A DNA stretch of 64,000 bases from BJGN01 sp041159865 (GCA_041159865.1 JBEAXK010000043.1:1-64000), one strand, 5' to 3'. Positions 7,827 to 17,974 are shown, counted from the first letter of the stretch. Notes: generated by a model not told the origin, from the letters alone. A program made the numbers and translations.

Positions 7827-9074
7827 TCAAATAAGCTGCATCAAATAGGCGCAAATAATAGCGCCATAGGTTCCTAAAGCATAGCCAAGTACTGCTAATA
7901 AAACACCTACAGGAGCTAGGGCCGGATTGAAAGCAGCGGCTACAATTGGAGCAGAGGCGGCACCTCCAATATTTGCCTGAGAGCCAACAGCCATAAAGAA
8001 GAACGGCGCTTTAATCCATCTTGCAATTATAATTAACAGGATACAATGTACACACATCCAAACCAAGCCTACCAGAAACAGGCCTAAATTTTGAAATACC
8101 TCTTTGAGATTCATCTGCATACCGATCGTTGCAACTAAAATATATAGAAAGACGGATCCTAGTCTGGAGGCACCGATACCTTCAAAATTTCTAAAACGGG
8201 TAAAGGATAAAATCAAACCAATGGTCGTGGCTAAAAGGGCAATCCAAAAAAAGGAAGAATTAATGGCTGTTAATCTCCATTTTGCCAGAATATCAGCATA
8301 TTTACTTAACCAAGGTGTAATAAGGTCTGCGCCAAGGTGAGAAAATGCGACTCCTACAAAAGCGAGGGTTAGTAAGTAGAGCCATGATTTAGTATCTGGA
8401 ATTCGTTCTACCTCTTTTTGGAAGGCAGACATTTTATGTTGAAGTTCAACAATAGCAGAAGTATCTGCTTTAAGCCATATATCTAATTTATCGGTGATGC
8501 TTGCGCCATAAAGGAGTAATCCCATCCAAACATTTGCGACCACTACATCGACCACAATCATTACAGCAAAAAGATTTTCTTCAACGGAAAATATTTCCTT
8601 CATTGCGGTTTGATTTGCACCACCTCCAATCCAGGAACCTGCAATGGTAGAAAGTCCTTTCCAAAGTTCTTCTGGATTTGTTTGAATAAGGTCAGGAAAA
8701 AAGTATTTAACTGTGAGCAAAGCAATGGGTCCACCAATAACTACACCTAAAGAACCAGTCAAGAACATAATTAGCGCTTTGGGTCCAAGATTCCATACCC
8801 CTTTTAAATCGACACTTAAACAAAGTAAGATGAGTGAAGCTGGCAAAAGATATTGAGAAGACACTTTATATAAGACTGAAATTTCACCAGAAATAAGATT
8901 TAACGGCCAATGCAGAAGTGCGGGAAGAAAATAGCATAAGAGGAGCGGCGGGAAGAAGGTATAAAACTTTTGAATCCATTTGTTTTTGATCCCTGAGGTA
9001 ACAAATACGAAAGATAGGACGGATAATAATAAGCCTAAAACGATGGCATCATTGGTAAAGTAAGGTTGCATCAT
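7827..9074 (-). CDS. DUF819-family multipass membrane protein
   Basis: 415 residues with about 10-12 hydrophobic segments over the whole length. The middle carries the glycine-rich stretch GSWIGGGANQTAMKEIF, and near the C-terminus GSQANIGGAASAPIVAAAF, two half-motifs typical of DUF819 (YjcL-like) proteins. Their repetition suggests an inverted-repeat transporter fold in the inner membrane. The substrate is unknown. It stands alone on the minus strand, divergent from lspA. Confidence 0.8.
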   Translation of the reverse strand: MMQPYFTNDAIVLGLLLSVLSFVFVTSGIKNKWIQKFYTFFPPLLLCYFLPALLHWPLNLISGEISVLYKVSSQYLLPASLILLCLSVDLKGVWNLGPKALIMFLTGSLGVVIGGPIALLTVKYFFPDLIQTNPEELWKGLSTIAGSWIGGGANQTAMKEIFSVEENLFAVMIVVDVVVANVWMGLLLYGASITDKLDIWLKADTSAIVELQHKMSAFQKEVERIPDTKSWLYLLTLAFVGVAFSHLGADLITPWLSKYADILAKWRLTAINSSFFWIALLATTIGLILSFTRFRNFEGIGASRLGSVFLYILVATIGMQMNLKEVFQNLGLFLVGLVWMCVHCILLIIIARWIKAPFFFMAVGSQANIGGAASAPIVAAAFNPALAPVGVLLAVLGYALGTYGAIICAYLMQLI

Positions 9075-9165
9075 TATATTTGTTCTTTTTTAATCCCTCA
9101 ATATAGAAAAAAACCCATTAAATCAGGGGTAATTGACTTCCAAATTGAGAAAATAAAGTGTACCG

Positions 9166-9762
9166 ATGTCCTACAAAAAATTCCTATTCCCTGTATTAGT
9201 TATTATTTTAGTTATCGTAACGGATAGATTTTCAAAGCAATGGGCTATTGAAACTTTAAAAGGGATGCCTGCAGAATCTTATTTAGGGGATAGTTTCCGC
9301 ATTATTTATGCAGAAAATGAAGGTGCATTTTTAAGTCTTGGCTCTGAATTACCTGAAAATGTAAGATTTTGGGTATTAGCAATCATACCCATCTTAGCTT
9401 TAGGATATTTTGGATTCACTCTCTTTTTCAACACTGAGGTTGGACAGTGGCAACGAATTGCTTTTGCATTCATTATTTCAGGTGGAGGCAGTAACATCAT
9501 TGACAGAATATTGGAAGGAAAAGTCGTTGACTTTTTAAATATAGGCATTGGAGAATTGAGGTCTGGAATATTTAATATAGCTGATATGGCCATAATGGCT
9601 GGTCTTTTTCTTATATTGCCTATGGCATTCAAATCGAATTCCCCCAAAGAAAAAGAAACACACCCTATAAATGAAGGTCAATTAACTGAACCTGAAACCA
9701 ATGAACTTCCTGCCTCACCCGATTCAGAAGATGAAAATGAAAGGAATTCAAAGGCAGAATAG
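9166..9762 (+). CDS. lspA: Lipoprotein signal peptidase (signal peptidase II)
   Basis: Cleaves signal peptides of diacylglyceryl-modified prolipoproteins in the inner membrane. 198 residues with four hydrophobic segments and the family motifs in order: TDRFSKQWA, ENEGAFLSLG, then the two catalytic aspartates in SNIIDRI and FNIADMAI. The last ~45 residues (KEKETHPINEGQLTEPETNE and on) form an acidic, probably disordered cytoplasmic tail longer than usual. A sodium:solute symporter gene follows 44 bases downstream. Confidence 0.95.
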   Translation: MSYKKFLFPVLVIILVIVTDRFSKQWAIETLKGMPAESYLGDSFRIIYAENEGAFLSLGSELPENVRFWVLAIIPILALGYFGFTLFFNTEVGQWQRIAFAFIISGGGSNIIDRILEGKVVDFLNIGIGELRSGIFNIADMAIMAGLFLILPMAFKSNSPKEKETHPINEGQLTEPETNELPASPDSEDENERNSKAE

Positions 9763-9806
9763 CAGAAACAAACAGAACCAATCAGGTAAAATTTAACAAA
9801 AAGCTT

Positions 9807-11294
9807 ATGAAAGCATTATCACCCGGAGTATTATTAAGCATCATCATTGGTTATTTTTTAATACTTATATTGGTATCTATATTTACGAGTAGAAATGCCA
9901 ATAATCAAGATTTTTTCAATGCCGGAAGAAATTCTCCCTGGTATTTAGTAGCCATAGGTATGATTGGCGCTTCCTTATCGGGGGTGACTTTTATATCCAT
10001 TCCTGGTGTTGTAGGTAACGGAGGGTTAAATCAGGCATTTTCCTATATGCAGATTGTTTTTGGGTACCTGCTGGGCTATGCGGTCATAGCCTTAGTTTTG
10101 TTACCCTTATATTACAGAATGAATTTAACATCCATCTATACTTATCTTGAGAATAGATTTGGCTGGCATGCCTACAAAATTGGAGCAGTTTATTTTCAGT
10201 TAAGCAGGACAACCGGATCAGCTTTAAGATTATTTTTAGTTGCCACTATATTGCATCAATTTGTATTTGCCCCTTATCAAATATCTTTTGCCCTTTCCGT
10301 ATTTTTAACTATATTTTTAATCTGGGTATATACTTTCAAAGGGGGAATAAAAACAATTGTTGTTACGGACACCATTCAAACATTTTTTATGTTAGGAGCT
10401 GTCTTTTTAACCATCATTTTAATTTGTCAGCAATTAAATATGGGTTTCGGTGATATGTTTAGAGTTATCCAAAATAGCGGATATTCCAAAGTTTTCTTTT
10501 TTGAAGGAGGCTGGGCTGATCCAAATAACTTTTTCAAACAATTTCTCAGTGGCGCTTTAATCACCCTTACCATGACAGGATTAGATCAGGATATGATGCA
10601 AAAGAACCTTACATGTCGGACGTTAAAGGACGCACAGAAGAATATGTTTACTTTTAGTATTATTCTGGTTTTTGCAAACATCCTCTTTTTAACTATGGGT
10701 GCGATGCTGTATATATATGCATCGGAGCTGGGGATAACGCTGCCAGAAAAATCAGATCAGGTATATCCATTTTTAGCTTTGAATCATTTATCGCCCTTTA
10801 TTGGCATCCTATTCATTTTAGGATTAATTGCGGCTGCATATTCCAGTGCTGATTCAGCCTTAGCGGCTATGACAACCTCTTTTTGCATTGATTTTTTAAA
10901 TTTTGAAAAATGGAATGTTTCGGAAGAAAAGAAGAAAAAAACCAGGTTGTTCGTTCACATTGGTTATAGTATTTTGATGTTTTTAATGATATTAGTATTC
11001 AATACAATTTCATCGGATGGGATTATTAATGAATTATTCAGATGGGCGGGTTTCACCTACGGCCCATTATTAGGATTATTTGCATTTGGAATATTAACAC
11101 AATTCAAGGTTAGGGGTCAATGGATTATACCCATTTGTATATTATCCCCTATTATTTCCTGGCTTTTGGATACTTATTCAAAGGATTTGTTTCAAGGTTT
11201 CACCTTTGGCTTTTTAATATTAGCTATTAACGGTTTAATGACCTTTTTGGGGTTATTATTAGCCAGTGAAAGAGTTTATAAGGTAGTTGAATAA
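9807..11294 (+). CDS. Sodium:solute symporter family protein
   Basis: 495 residues with about 13 membrane segments. SSS-family features include the N-terminal FFNAGRNSPWYLVAIGMIGASLSGVTFISIPG and, in the eighth core helix region, AAAYSSADSALAAMTTSFCIDF, whose Ser residues form the sodium site in characterised members. The transported solute cannot be told from sequence. It follows lspA on the same strand; the next gene, fabH, has its own promoter. Confidence 0.88.
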   Translation: MKALSPGVLLSIIIGYFLILILVSIFTSRNANNQDFFNAGRNSPWYLVAIGMIGASLSGVTFISIPGVVGNGGLNQAFSYMQIVFGYLLGYAVIALVLLPLYYRMNLTSIYTYLENRFGWHAYKIGAVYFQLSRTTGSALRLFLVATILHQFVFAPYQISFALSVFLTIFLIWVYTFKGGIKTIVVTDTIQTFFMLGAVFLTIILICQQLNMGFGDMFRVIQNSGYSKVFFFEGGWADPNNFFKQFLSGALITLTMTGLDQDMMQKNLTCRTLKDAQKNMFTFSIILVFANILFLTMGAMLYIYASELGITLPEKSDQVYPFLALNHLSPFIGILFILGLIAAAYSSADSALAAMTTSFCIDFLNFEKWNVSEEKKKKTRLFVHIGYSILMFLMILVFNTISSDGIINELFRWAGFTYGPLLGLFAFGILTQFKVRGQWIIPICILSPIISWLLDTYSKDLFQGFTFGFLILAINGLMTFLGLLLASERVYKVVE

Positions 11295-11336
11295 GCAAAA
11301 AATATCAAAAGTTCTATTAAAGTTGGCACTTATTCA

Positions 11337-11344
11337 TAAATTTG
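11337..11344 (+). promoter_or_regulatory. Promoter of fabH-efp-acc region (-7 element TAAATTTG)
   Basis: TAAATTTG matches TAnnTTTG, with a TTG near 11323 upstream. It overlaps the TTG at 11342 that opens the longest fabH frame, which argues that translation starts at 11387 instead. Confidence 0.6.
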
Positions 11345-11386
11345 CGCCGCTTAAAGCTAATTCATTATCTTCATAAACAATCGACC

Positions 11387-12385
11387 ATGTCTAAAACTTT
11401 TGCTGCAATAACAGGCGTTCACGGATACGTGCCAGAATATGTGCTCACCAATGAGGAATTAGAAAAAATGGTTGATACCACAGATGAGTGGATTACAACA
11501 CGCACTGGAATTCGGGAGAGAAGAATCTTAAAAGGAAATGAAAAAGGAACTTCAATATTAGGTATTGAGGCTGTAAAAGGACTTTTAGAAAAAACAAGAA
11601 CCAAGCCAGAGGAAATTGAATTATTAATTTGTGCCACCGTTACGGCAGACATGCATTTCCCAGACACAGCTAATCTGATAGCTTCTGCATCGGGTTTAAA
11701 AAACGCTTATACTTTTGATCTTTCGGCAGCATGTTCAGGATTTCTATTTGCATTAACAACTGCCTCACAGTTTATTGCAGCCGGAACCCATAAGAAAGTG
11801 ATTGTCGTTGGAGCTGACAAGATGTCTTCTATTGTTGATTATACAGACAGATCTACCTGCATCTTATTTGGGGACGGTGCAGGAGCGGTTTTACTGGAGC
11901 CTTCAAATGAATACGGTGTTATTGATCAACAATTACATTCTGACGGTCAAGGACAAAATTATTTATATATGAGAGGTGGTGGTTCATTTCATCCCTCTTC
12001 ATCAGAAACAATTGCCAATAAAGAACATTTCATCTTCCAGGATGGCAAGCCTGTTTTCAAGGCTGCTGTAAGTGGTATGAGTGATGTCGTGGGGAAAGTG
12101 ATGTCCAGGAATGGATTAACCAATGAAACAGTTGCCTGGCTTGTTCCTCATCAGGCAAATAAAAGAATTATACAAACGGTAGCATCGATGGCTGATTTCC
12201 CTTTAGAAAAAGTGATGGTTAACATAGAAAAATATGGGAATACTACTGCCGCCACTTTACCCTTATGTCTTTTTGACTGGGAAAAAAAATTGCAAAAAGG
12301 AGATAATATTATTCTAACCGCATTTGGAGGAGGATTTACTTGGGGAGCACTTTATCTAAAGTGGGCTTATGACACTCCTTCTTGA
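11387..12385 (+). CDS. fabH: 3-oxoacyl-ACP synthase III
   Basis: Starts fatty acid synthesis by condensing acetyl-CoA with malonyl-ACP. 332 residues from the ATG at 11387 (MSKTFAAITGVHGYVPEYVL). The catalytic triad is visible: Cys116 in SAACSGF, His in VPHQANKRII and Asn in KYGNTTAAT. Length is normal. The 45 bases ahead of this ATG in the same frame lie downstream of a promoter element, so the longer start is unlikely. In many Bacteroidota fabH follows rpmF and plsX; here a symporter gene precedes it. Downstream are efp, accB and accC. Confidence 0.95.
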   Translation: MSKTFAAITGVHGYVPEYVLTNEELEKMVDTTDEWITTRTGIRERRILKGNEKGTSILGIEAVKGLLEKTRTKPEEIELLICATVTADMHFPDTANLIASASGLKNAYTFDLSAACSGFLFALTTASQFIAAGTHKKVIVVGADKMSSIVDYTDRSTCILFGDGAGAVLLEPSNEYGVIDQQLHSDGQGQNYLYMRGGGSFHPSSSETIANKEHFIFQDGKPVFKAAVSGMSDVVGKVMSRNGLTNETVAWLVPHQANKRIIQTVASMADFPLEKVMVNIEKYGNTTAATLPLCLFDWEKKLQKGDNIILTAFGGGFTWGALYLKWAYDTPS

Positions 12386-12406
12386 TACAAGGTGTAATTT
12401 TTTGAT

Positions 12407-12414
12407 TATCTTTG
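12407..12414 (+). promoter_or_regulatory. Promoter of efp-accB-accC (-7 element TATCTTTG)
   Basis: TATCTTTG lies 46 bases before the efp ATG, in the 75-base gap after fabH. A TTG at 12382-12384 is a possible -33 element, although the 22-base spacing is slightly long. Confidence 0.5.
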
Positions 12415-12460
12415 AGGCTTAAACCTAATTTAAATATAACATTTTTACCAAAAAACCAAT

Positions 12461-13027
12461 ATGGCAACAACTGCAGACATAAGAAATGGTCTCTGTATTG
12501 AGTTCAATGATGACATTTTTCAAATTATCGAATTTCAGCATGCGCAGGTAGGTAGAGGTGCCGCCCATGTGCGAACTAAGATTCGCAGCATGACAACCGG
12601 CAGAGTTCTTGAATACACTTTTGCTTCAGGTCATAAAATTAATGAAGTACGAGTTGAAAGAAGGAAATTTCAGTTTTTATATGCGGATGAAATGGGTTAC
12701 AATTTCATGAACAATGATACTTTTGACCAGGTTTCTATAGATGAAAAATTAATATCCAGTCCTAAATTATTAAAAGAAGGAATGGAGGTTGATATTTTAT
12801 TTCATGCAGTAAAAGAAACGCCATTAACTTTAGAAATGCCTCAATATGTTGTCATGCAAATCACCTACACAGAACCTGGTTTGCGCGGTGACACAGCTAC
12901 AAACACCTTGAAACCAGCTACTGTTGAATCTGGAGCAGAGGTCAGAGTACCTTTATTTGTGGGGGAAGGAGATTTTATTAAGATTGACACTGCGACTGGT
13001 GCATATATGGAACGTGTAAAACAATAA
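12461..13027 (+). CDS. efp: Elongation factor P
   Basis: Relieves ribosome stalling at proline runs. 188 residues with the three-domain EF-P length and the motifs FQHAQVGRGAAHVRTKIRSMTTGRVLEYTF (domain I, with the loop that reaches the peptidyl transferase centre) and the C-terminal GDFIKIDTATGAYMERVK. The loop has Arg at the tip (VGRGAA) where many EF-Ps have the lysine modified by EpmA, so another or no modification is expected. accB follows after 4 bases, a pairing common in this phylum. Confidence 0.95.
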   Translation: MATTADIRNGLCIEFNDDIFQIIEFQHAQVGRGAAHVRTKIRSMTTGRVLEYTFASGHKINEVRVERRKFQFLYADEMGYNFMNNDTFDQVSIDEKLISSPKLLKEGMEVDILFHAVKETPLTLEMPQYVVMQITYTEPGLRGDTATNTLKPATVESGAEVRVPLFVGEGDFIKIDTATGAYMERVKQ

Positions 13028-13031
13028 CTAT

Positions 13032-13550
13032 ATGGATTTCAAAGAAATACAGGAGTTGTTAAAACTCATCAACAGGCTTGATCTTTCCGAGTTTAAAATG
13101 AAAGACGGAGAATTCGAGCTTTCTATCAGAACTAAGAATTACGAAAAAGGCAGGAATCAAGGATATCAGGGTGTAATTCAGGAAAGTTATACCTCTCCTC
13201 TACATATTGCACAGGCACAACCCGTTGCAACGCCTGCACCGGCACCCCCTTCTACCCTGGTTACACCATCGGTTACAAGTGGTTCATCAGAAAAAAATAC
13301 AGACCACCTAATTGCTATAAAGTCGCCAATAGTAGGTACTTTTTATCGTTCTTCATCCCCTGACAAACCTGCATTTGTTAAAGTTGGAGACACTATTTCA
13401 GCGGGTGATGTGGTATGCGTTGTTGAAGCGATGAAATTGTTCAATGAAATAGAAAGTGAGATTTCTGGAACCATCGAAAAAATTCTTGTAGAAGATGCTC
13501 AGCCTGTGGAATATGATCAGGTCCTTTTTCTACTTAATCCGAAGGGTTAA
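13032..13550 (+). CDS. accB: Biotin carboxyl carrier protein of acetyl-CoA carboxylase
   Basis: 172 residues. The N-terminal part (DFKEIQELLKLINRLDLSEFKMKDGEFELSI) is the AccB-type helix region, followed by an Ala/Pro-rich linker (about 65-90) and a biotinyl domain with the biotin lysine in VVEAMKLFNEI. It carries carboxybiotin between the biotin carboxylase (accC, 2 bases downstream) and the carboxyltransferase, which is not encoded in this window. Confidence 0.95.
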   Translation: MDFKEIQELLKLINRLDLSEFKMKDGEFELSIRTKNYEKGRNQGYQGVIQESYTSPLHIAQAQPVATPAPAPPSTLVTPSVTSGSSEKNTDHLIAIKSPIVGTFYRSSSPDKPAFVKVGDTISAGDVVCVVEAMKLFNEIESEISGTIEKILVEDAQPVEYDQVLFLLNPKG

Positions 13551-13552
13551 TT

Positions 13553-14893
13553 ATGTTTAATAAAATATTAATTGCAAATCGGGGAGAGATTGCCTTAAGG
13601 GTAATTCGCACTTGCCGAGAAATGGGAATAAAGACAGTGGCTGTTTACTCAACAGCTGACAGAGAAAGTCTTCACGTTCGTTTTGCAGACGAAGCGGTTT
13701 GTATTGGTCCCCCACAATCAGCAGAATCTTACTTAAGTGTTCCCCGTATTATGGCTGCTGTTGAAATTACAAATGCTGACGCTATTCATCCTGGATATGG
13801 ATTTTTAGCTGAAAATGCAGATTTTGCGGAAGTTTGCGCTGAGTATGGGATTAAATTTATTGGTCCCAAACCTGAGCAGATTCGTAAAATGGGAGATAAA
13901 ATAACCGCCAAAGAGACCATGATTGCCTCTGGTGTACCAGTTATTCCTGGTTCTGAAGGACTCATTCAAGATACGGATGAAGGTAAGTTAATTTCAGAAA
14001 AAATAGGATATCCTGTTATTATAAAGGCAACAGCGGGAGGTGGAGGAAAAGGTATGCGCGTTATTTGGAATGAAAAAGATTTTGAATCATCCTGGGATGC
14101 TGCCAGAAAAGAAGCTAAAGCCTCTTTTGGTAATGATGGTATTTATATTGAAAAATATATTGAAGATCCCCGTCATATAGAATTCCAAGTAATAGGTGAT
14201 CAGTTCGGTAAAGTAATTCATTTATCAGAAAGAGATTGTTCTATCCAGCGCCGCCATCAAAAATTAGTTGAGGAAAGTCCGTCTCCATTTATGACAGATG
14301 CCTTGCGTGAAGCGATGGGAAATGCTGCTATTAAAGCAGCGGAAGCCATAAATTACGAGGGCGTAGGAACTATTGAATTTTTGGTAGATAAATATCGTAA
14401 CTTCTATTTCATGGAAATGAATACCAGAATACAGGTAGAACATCCTGTAACTGAAGAAGTGATTGATCATGATTTGATTAAAGAGCAAATTCGGGTTGCT
14501 GCTGGTTATCCTTTAACCATGGAAAATCAATATCCTCGCGCACATGCTATGGAATGTAGAATTAATGCTGAAGACGTTTACAATAATTTCCGCCCGAGTC
14601 CAGGTCGTATTTCTTCTTTTCACAGTTCAAAAGGTCATGGAGTTCGCGTTGACACACATGTTTATGCAGGATATGGAATACCACCTTATTATGATTCAAT
14701 GATAGCCAAATTAATATGCAGGGCCCATACCAGGGAAGAATGTATTTTAAAAATGGAAAGAGCTTTGGATGAGTTCATCATTGAAGGTGTAAAAACAACC
14801 GTTCCTTTTCACCAGAAATTAATGAAAAACGAAAATTTCCGGAAGGGTAATTTTCATACTGGATTCCTGAATGATTTTAACATGAATGAATAG
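13553..14893 (+). CDS. accC: Biotin carboxylase subunit of acetyl-CoA carboxylase
   Basis: ATP-dependent carboxylation of biotin on AccB. 446 residues, normal length. It begins MFNKILIANRGEIALRVIRTCREMGI, has the ATP-grasp glycine-rich loop KATAGGGGKGMR, the catalytic region EERDCSIQRRHQKLVEE (here SERDCSIQRRHQKLVEESPS), and MEMNTRIQVEHPVTE. It starts 2 bases after accB, so the two are translated from one message. Confidence 0.97.
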   Translation: MFNKILIANRGEIALRVIRTCREMGIKTVAVYSTADRESLHVRFADEAVCIGPPQSAESYLSVPRIMAAVEITNADAIHPGYGFLAENADFAEVCAEYGIKFIGPKPEQIRKMGDKITAKETMIASGVPVIPGSEGLIQDTDEGKLISEKIGYPVIIKATAGGGGKGMRVIWNEKDFESSWDAARKEAKASFGNDGIYIEKYIEDPRHIEFQVIGDQFGKVIHLSERDCSIQRRHQKLVEESPSPFMTDALREAMGNAAIKAAEAINYEGVGTIEFLVDKYRNFYFMEMNTRIQVEHPVTEEVIDHDLIKEQIRVAAGYPLTMENQYPRAHAMECRINAEDVYNNFRPSPGRISSFHSSKGHGVRVDTHVYAGYGIPPYYDSMIAKLICRAHTREECILKMERALDEFIIEGVKTTVPFHQKLMKNENFRKGNFHTGFLNDFNMNE

Positions 14894-14911
14894 TAACCGG
14901 AAATAAACCGG

Positions 14912-16729
14912 ATGAAAAAAAGTAGTTTCTGGCGCTTAATGGGTTACCTCTATAAATATAAAATGGAGGTTACTCTTGCCATTATTTTTAATATACTTAC
15001 AGCTTTTTTTACTGTATTAAGCGCCCCTTTAATAAGTCCTTTCCTGGAAATATTATTTTTAGATCCATCGGCACAAATTCCAGCGACAAATCAACCTCTT
15101 CTAAACGAAGAAAAATGGTTCAGGCAGGAATTGATGGATTTTATTGGCCATTATGGAAGAATGGTATCCTTACAATATGTATGTATGGCCATTTTAATTG
15201 TTTTCTTTCTAAAAAATGTAAGCAGGTACCTGGCACTCTATTTTATGGCGCCAGTGCGAAATGGAGTGGTCAAGGACCTACGAAATCATTTATTTTCAAA
15301 AGCTTTAGAACTTTCCCCCGCTTTTTATACCAGGGAGCGAAAAGGAGATTTAATTGCCAGGGTAAGTACAGATGTCCAAGAAGTTGAGACGAGTATTTTA
15401 CAAGTTTTAGAAACTATTTTCCGAGAACCCCTCATTATCCTTTTAAGTATCTCATTGATGATATATATCAGCCCTCCATTGACGGGTATAGTATTAATCA
15501 TGCTTGCTTTCACCACCTTTGTCATTGGAGGTATTGGGAAAACGTTAAAACAAAGCTCACAAAATGTTCAGCAAGCCTTAGGTCACATCTTATCAAGGTG
15601 GGAAGAAACATTGGGAGGTATTAAAATAATACAGTCATTTAATGCAGAAGACTTTAAAAAGAGACAATTTGACGATGAAAATAATTTTTACCGTAAAAAG
15701 ATTATCAAATTATTCCAAAGAAGAGATTTATCCTCTCCTCTAGCCGAGTTTCTGGGTATTTCGGTCATTACCATTCTGCTATGGATAGGTGCTCAGGAAG
15801 TATTTCATCAACAAATTGAAGCAGCCACTTTTTTTGCCTTCTTATTTGCCTTTTTCAATGTCATTGACCCAGCAAAATCTTTTTCAAGAGCCTATTTTGA
15901 TATTCGAAAAGGCTTGGCAGCGATGACAAGGATAGAAGAAATCATAGATTATCCATCTGAAATATTAAATCCCATACATCCAAAACCCTTTACCCATTTT
16001 CAAAAAGGAATAACCTTTAAAAATGTAGATTTTCAATATCCCCTAACTGAAAACAACGTATTACAAAAGGTATCTTTTACATTAAAAAAAGGAAAAAAAA
16101 TAGCTCTTGTAGGTGCCTCTGGGTCTGGAAAAACAACAATTTGTGATTTAATTGTCAGATTTTACGATACTACAGGTGGTGATATCGAAATAGATGGGAT
16201 CAACATCAAAGAAATAGCATTGCATGATTTAAGATCAAAATTTTCTATAGTTAGTCAGGAAACAACCTTATTTTACGATACCATTTTAAATAACATAACC
16301 CTGGGGGAAGATAAAATACCTATGAATGAAATTATTAAAGCTGCAAAAATAGCACAGGCTCATGATTTTATCATGGAAACAGCTGAAGGTTATCAAACAC
16401 ATATAGGAGACAGAGGTTTGATGTTAAGCGGGGGTCAAAGGCAAAGGATTGCTTTAACAAGGGCCTTACTTAGAGATACGCCTGTTTTCATACTCGATGA
16501 AGCAACTTCTGCCATTGATATGAAAGCAGAAAATGCAATTCAAATGGGTATTTTGCCCTATTTAGAAGATAAAACCCTTCTAATAATTGCACATAGGGCC
16601 AATTCCATACAACACGTTGACGAAATTTTAGTTATACAAGAAGGAAAAATTATTGAGCAAGGATCGCCAACTTTGCTTTTTGAAAAACGAGGCGCATTTT
16701 GGAAATGGATGCAACTACAAACTGGATAA
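14912..16729 (+). CDS. MsbA-like ABC exporter (fused membrane and ATPase domains)
   Basis: 605 residues. About six membrane segments lie in residues 18-320, with the ATPase domain at 360-600: Walker A GASGSGKTT, ABC signature LSGGQRQR, Walker B VFILDEAT and the H-loop IIAHRAN. As a half-transporter it should work as a homodimer in the inner membrane. Lipid A or phospholipid export is the usual role of the closest families, but the substrate cannot be proved here. It follows accC by 18 bases, next to lipid synthesis genes. Confidence 0.88.
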   Translation: MKKSSFWRLMGYLYKYKMEVTLAIIFNILTAFFTVLSAPLISPFLEILFLDPSAQIPATNQPLLNEEKWFRQELMDFIGHYGRMVSLQYVCMAILIVFFLKNVSRYLALYFMAPVRNGVVKDLRNHLFSKALELSPAFYTRERKGDLIARVSTDVQEVETSILQVLETIFREPLIILLSISLMIYISPPLTGIVLIMLAFTTFVIGGIGKTLKQSSQNVQQALGHILSRWEETLGGIKIIQSFNAEDFKKRQFDDENNFYRKKIIKLFQRRDLSSPLAEFLGISVITILLWIGAQEVFHQQIEAATFFAFLFAFFNVIDPAKSFSRAYFDIRKGLAAMTRIEEIIDYPSEILNPIHPKPFTHFQKGITFKNVDFQYPLTENNVLQKVSFTLKKGKKIALVGASGSGKTTICDLIVRFYDTTGGDIEIDGINIKEIALHDLRSKFSIVSQETTLFYDTILNNITLGEDKIPMNEIIKAAKIAQAHDFIMETAEGYQTHIGDRGLMLSGGQRQRIALTRALLRDTPVFILDEATSAIDMKAENAIQMGILPYLEDKTLLIIAHRANSIQHVDEILVIQEGKIIEQGSPTLLFEKRGAFWKWMQLQTG

Positions 16730-16741
16730 TATCTAGTGCCT

Positions 16742-17878
16742 ATGAACATTGTGAAAAACAAAATTTATCTTTTTAAATATTTAGCGAAATTCGCAAAATT
16801 TTGTCTGATAGGGTTCCTTCTTACTTTTTATAAGGGATATAGTCAAAATTATTTAAGTACACCAGGATCTTTGCCTGATGCAGGAGATATTTTCCATTAT
16901 GAAGTTGAAAAATCTCCTGGTTCCTTGTCCTGGGAAGGAGGTATTAATAAAAGATGGGATTTCAGTAGTTTACTTTCTCCAGTTACCCAAAAAGTTAGCT
17001 GGCAATCCACTGGCGCCTTATTAAAAGTTCAGGTAGAGGATAACATTGAAGGATTTTTTACCCGAGATAAATCTGATTTAGTATGGCTGGCAGGAAATGG
17101 ACCAGATTTTCTTGGATATGCAAAGTTTTCTCAATGGGTATTTACAGATCCTTTAGTTGAGAAAAAGACAAATCTAAAATATGGCAGTGGATTTTATGAT
17201 GAAGGCACTTGTTTTGTTACTTTTTCGAAACTCAATGCTGATCCCGAATTTTTAAAACTTTTCACCCTTCAGCCAGATTCTATTCGTATAAAATATACCA
17301 TTGAAAGACAAACAGTGCTGGATGCCTACGGAAAAATGGTTTTACCGAGTGAAATCCTTGATGTTTTAAGAGAAAAAAGAATCGACCGATATATCCCCGT
17401 TCGGGTAGAAACTAAAATAGGTCGGCGTTCCTGGCAAATTGTACCTATTTCTTTGAAAAATGCTCAAAGAGTGTCTTATCATTTTCACCATCCAGATGCC
17501 CGGGAAACGATTGTTATTGCCAAAATGGATCCTGCAGAAAATAATTTAAAAGCCGAAAAAGTAAGCTTTCGTTCTATAGCACCGGAGAGAAATATATTCC
17601 CTATGGGACAAATAAAACCCAATGCATATCCCACACCAAATCCAACCTTAGGAATGGTAAGATTTGATTTTATCTCTTTACCGCCCGGTAATTACAAACT
17701 TATTATCTGGAATCAATTAGGTGGGGAACAATTTAGGAAAAATTATCAAATAAAGGACAGGTATTTTATGGATAAAATAGATTTGACTTCTTTAAAAAGA
17801 GGTTACTATTGGTATGAAATTTCGGATGCCTATGGTAATAAATTCAAACCACAATCTTTAATTATTATACGCCCCTAA
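16742..17878 (+). CDS. Secreted protein with T9SS type A C-terminal sorting domain
   Basis: 378 residues from the ATG at 16742; a GTG two codons earlier is possible. An N-terminal hydrophobic signal (about 15-35, ending YSQ) is followed by a ~250-residue domain I do not recognise. The last ~80 residues (from NAYPTPNPTLGMVRFDF to SLIIIRP) look like the Por_Secre_tail domain that directs proteins through the Type IX system to the cell surface. It starts 12 bases after the ABC exporter. Confidence 0.75.
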   Translation: MNIVKNKIYLFKYLAKFAKFCLIGFLLTFYKGYSQNYLSTPGSLPDAGDIFHYEVEKSPGSLSWEGGINKRWDFSSLLSPVTQKVSWQSTGALLKVQVEDNIEGFFTRDKSDLVWLAGNGPDFLGYAKFSQWVFTDPLVEKKTNLKYGSGFYDEGTCFVTFSKLNADPEFLKLFTLQPDSIRIKYTIERQTVLDAYGKMVLPSEILDVLREKRIDRYIPVRVETKIGRRSWQIVPISLKNAQRVSYHFHHPDARETIVIAKMDPAENNLKAEKVSFRSIAPERNIFPMGQIKPNAYPTPNPTLGMVRFDFISLPPGNYKLIIWNQLGGEQFRKNYQIKDRYFMDKIDLTSLKRGYYWYEISDAYGNKFKPQSLIIIRP

Positions 17879-17974
17879 GAATAAAGGAGTCATAAAATTG
17901 AAACATATAAATTTTTATTATATCATTGCACTTTAAAGTTCAATTTGTTTAAATTACAGGACTTACTAAATAAC

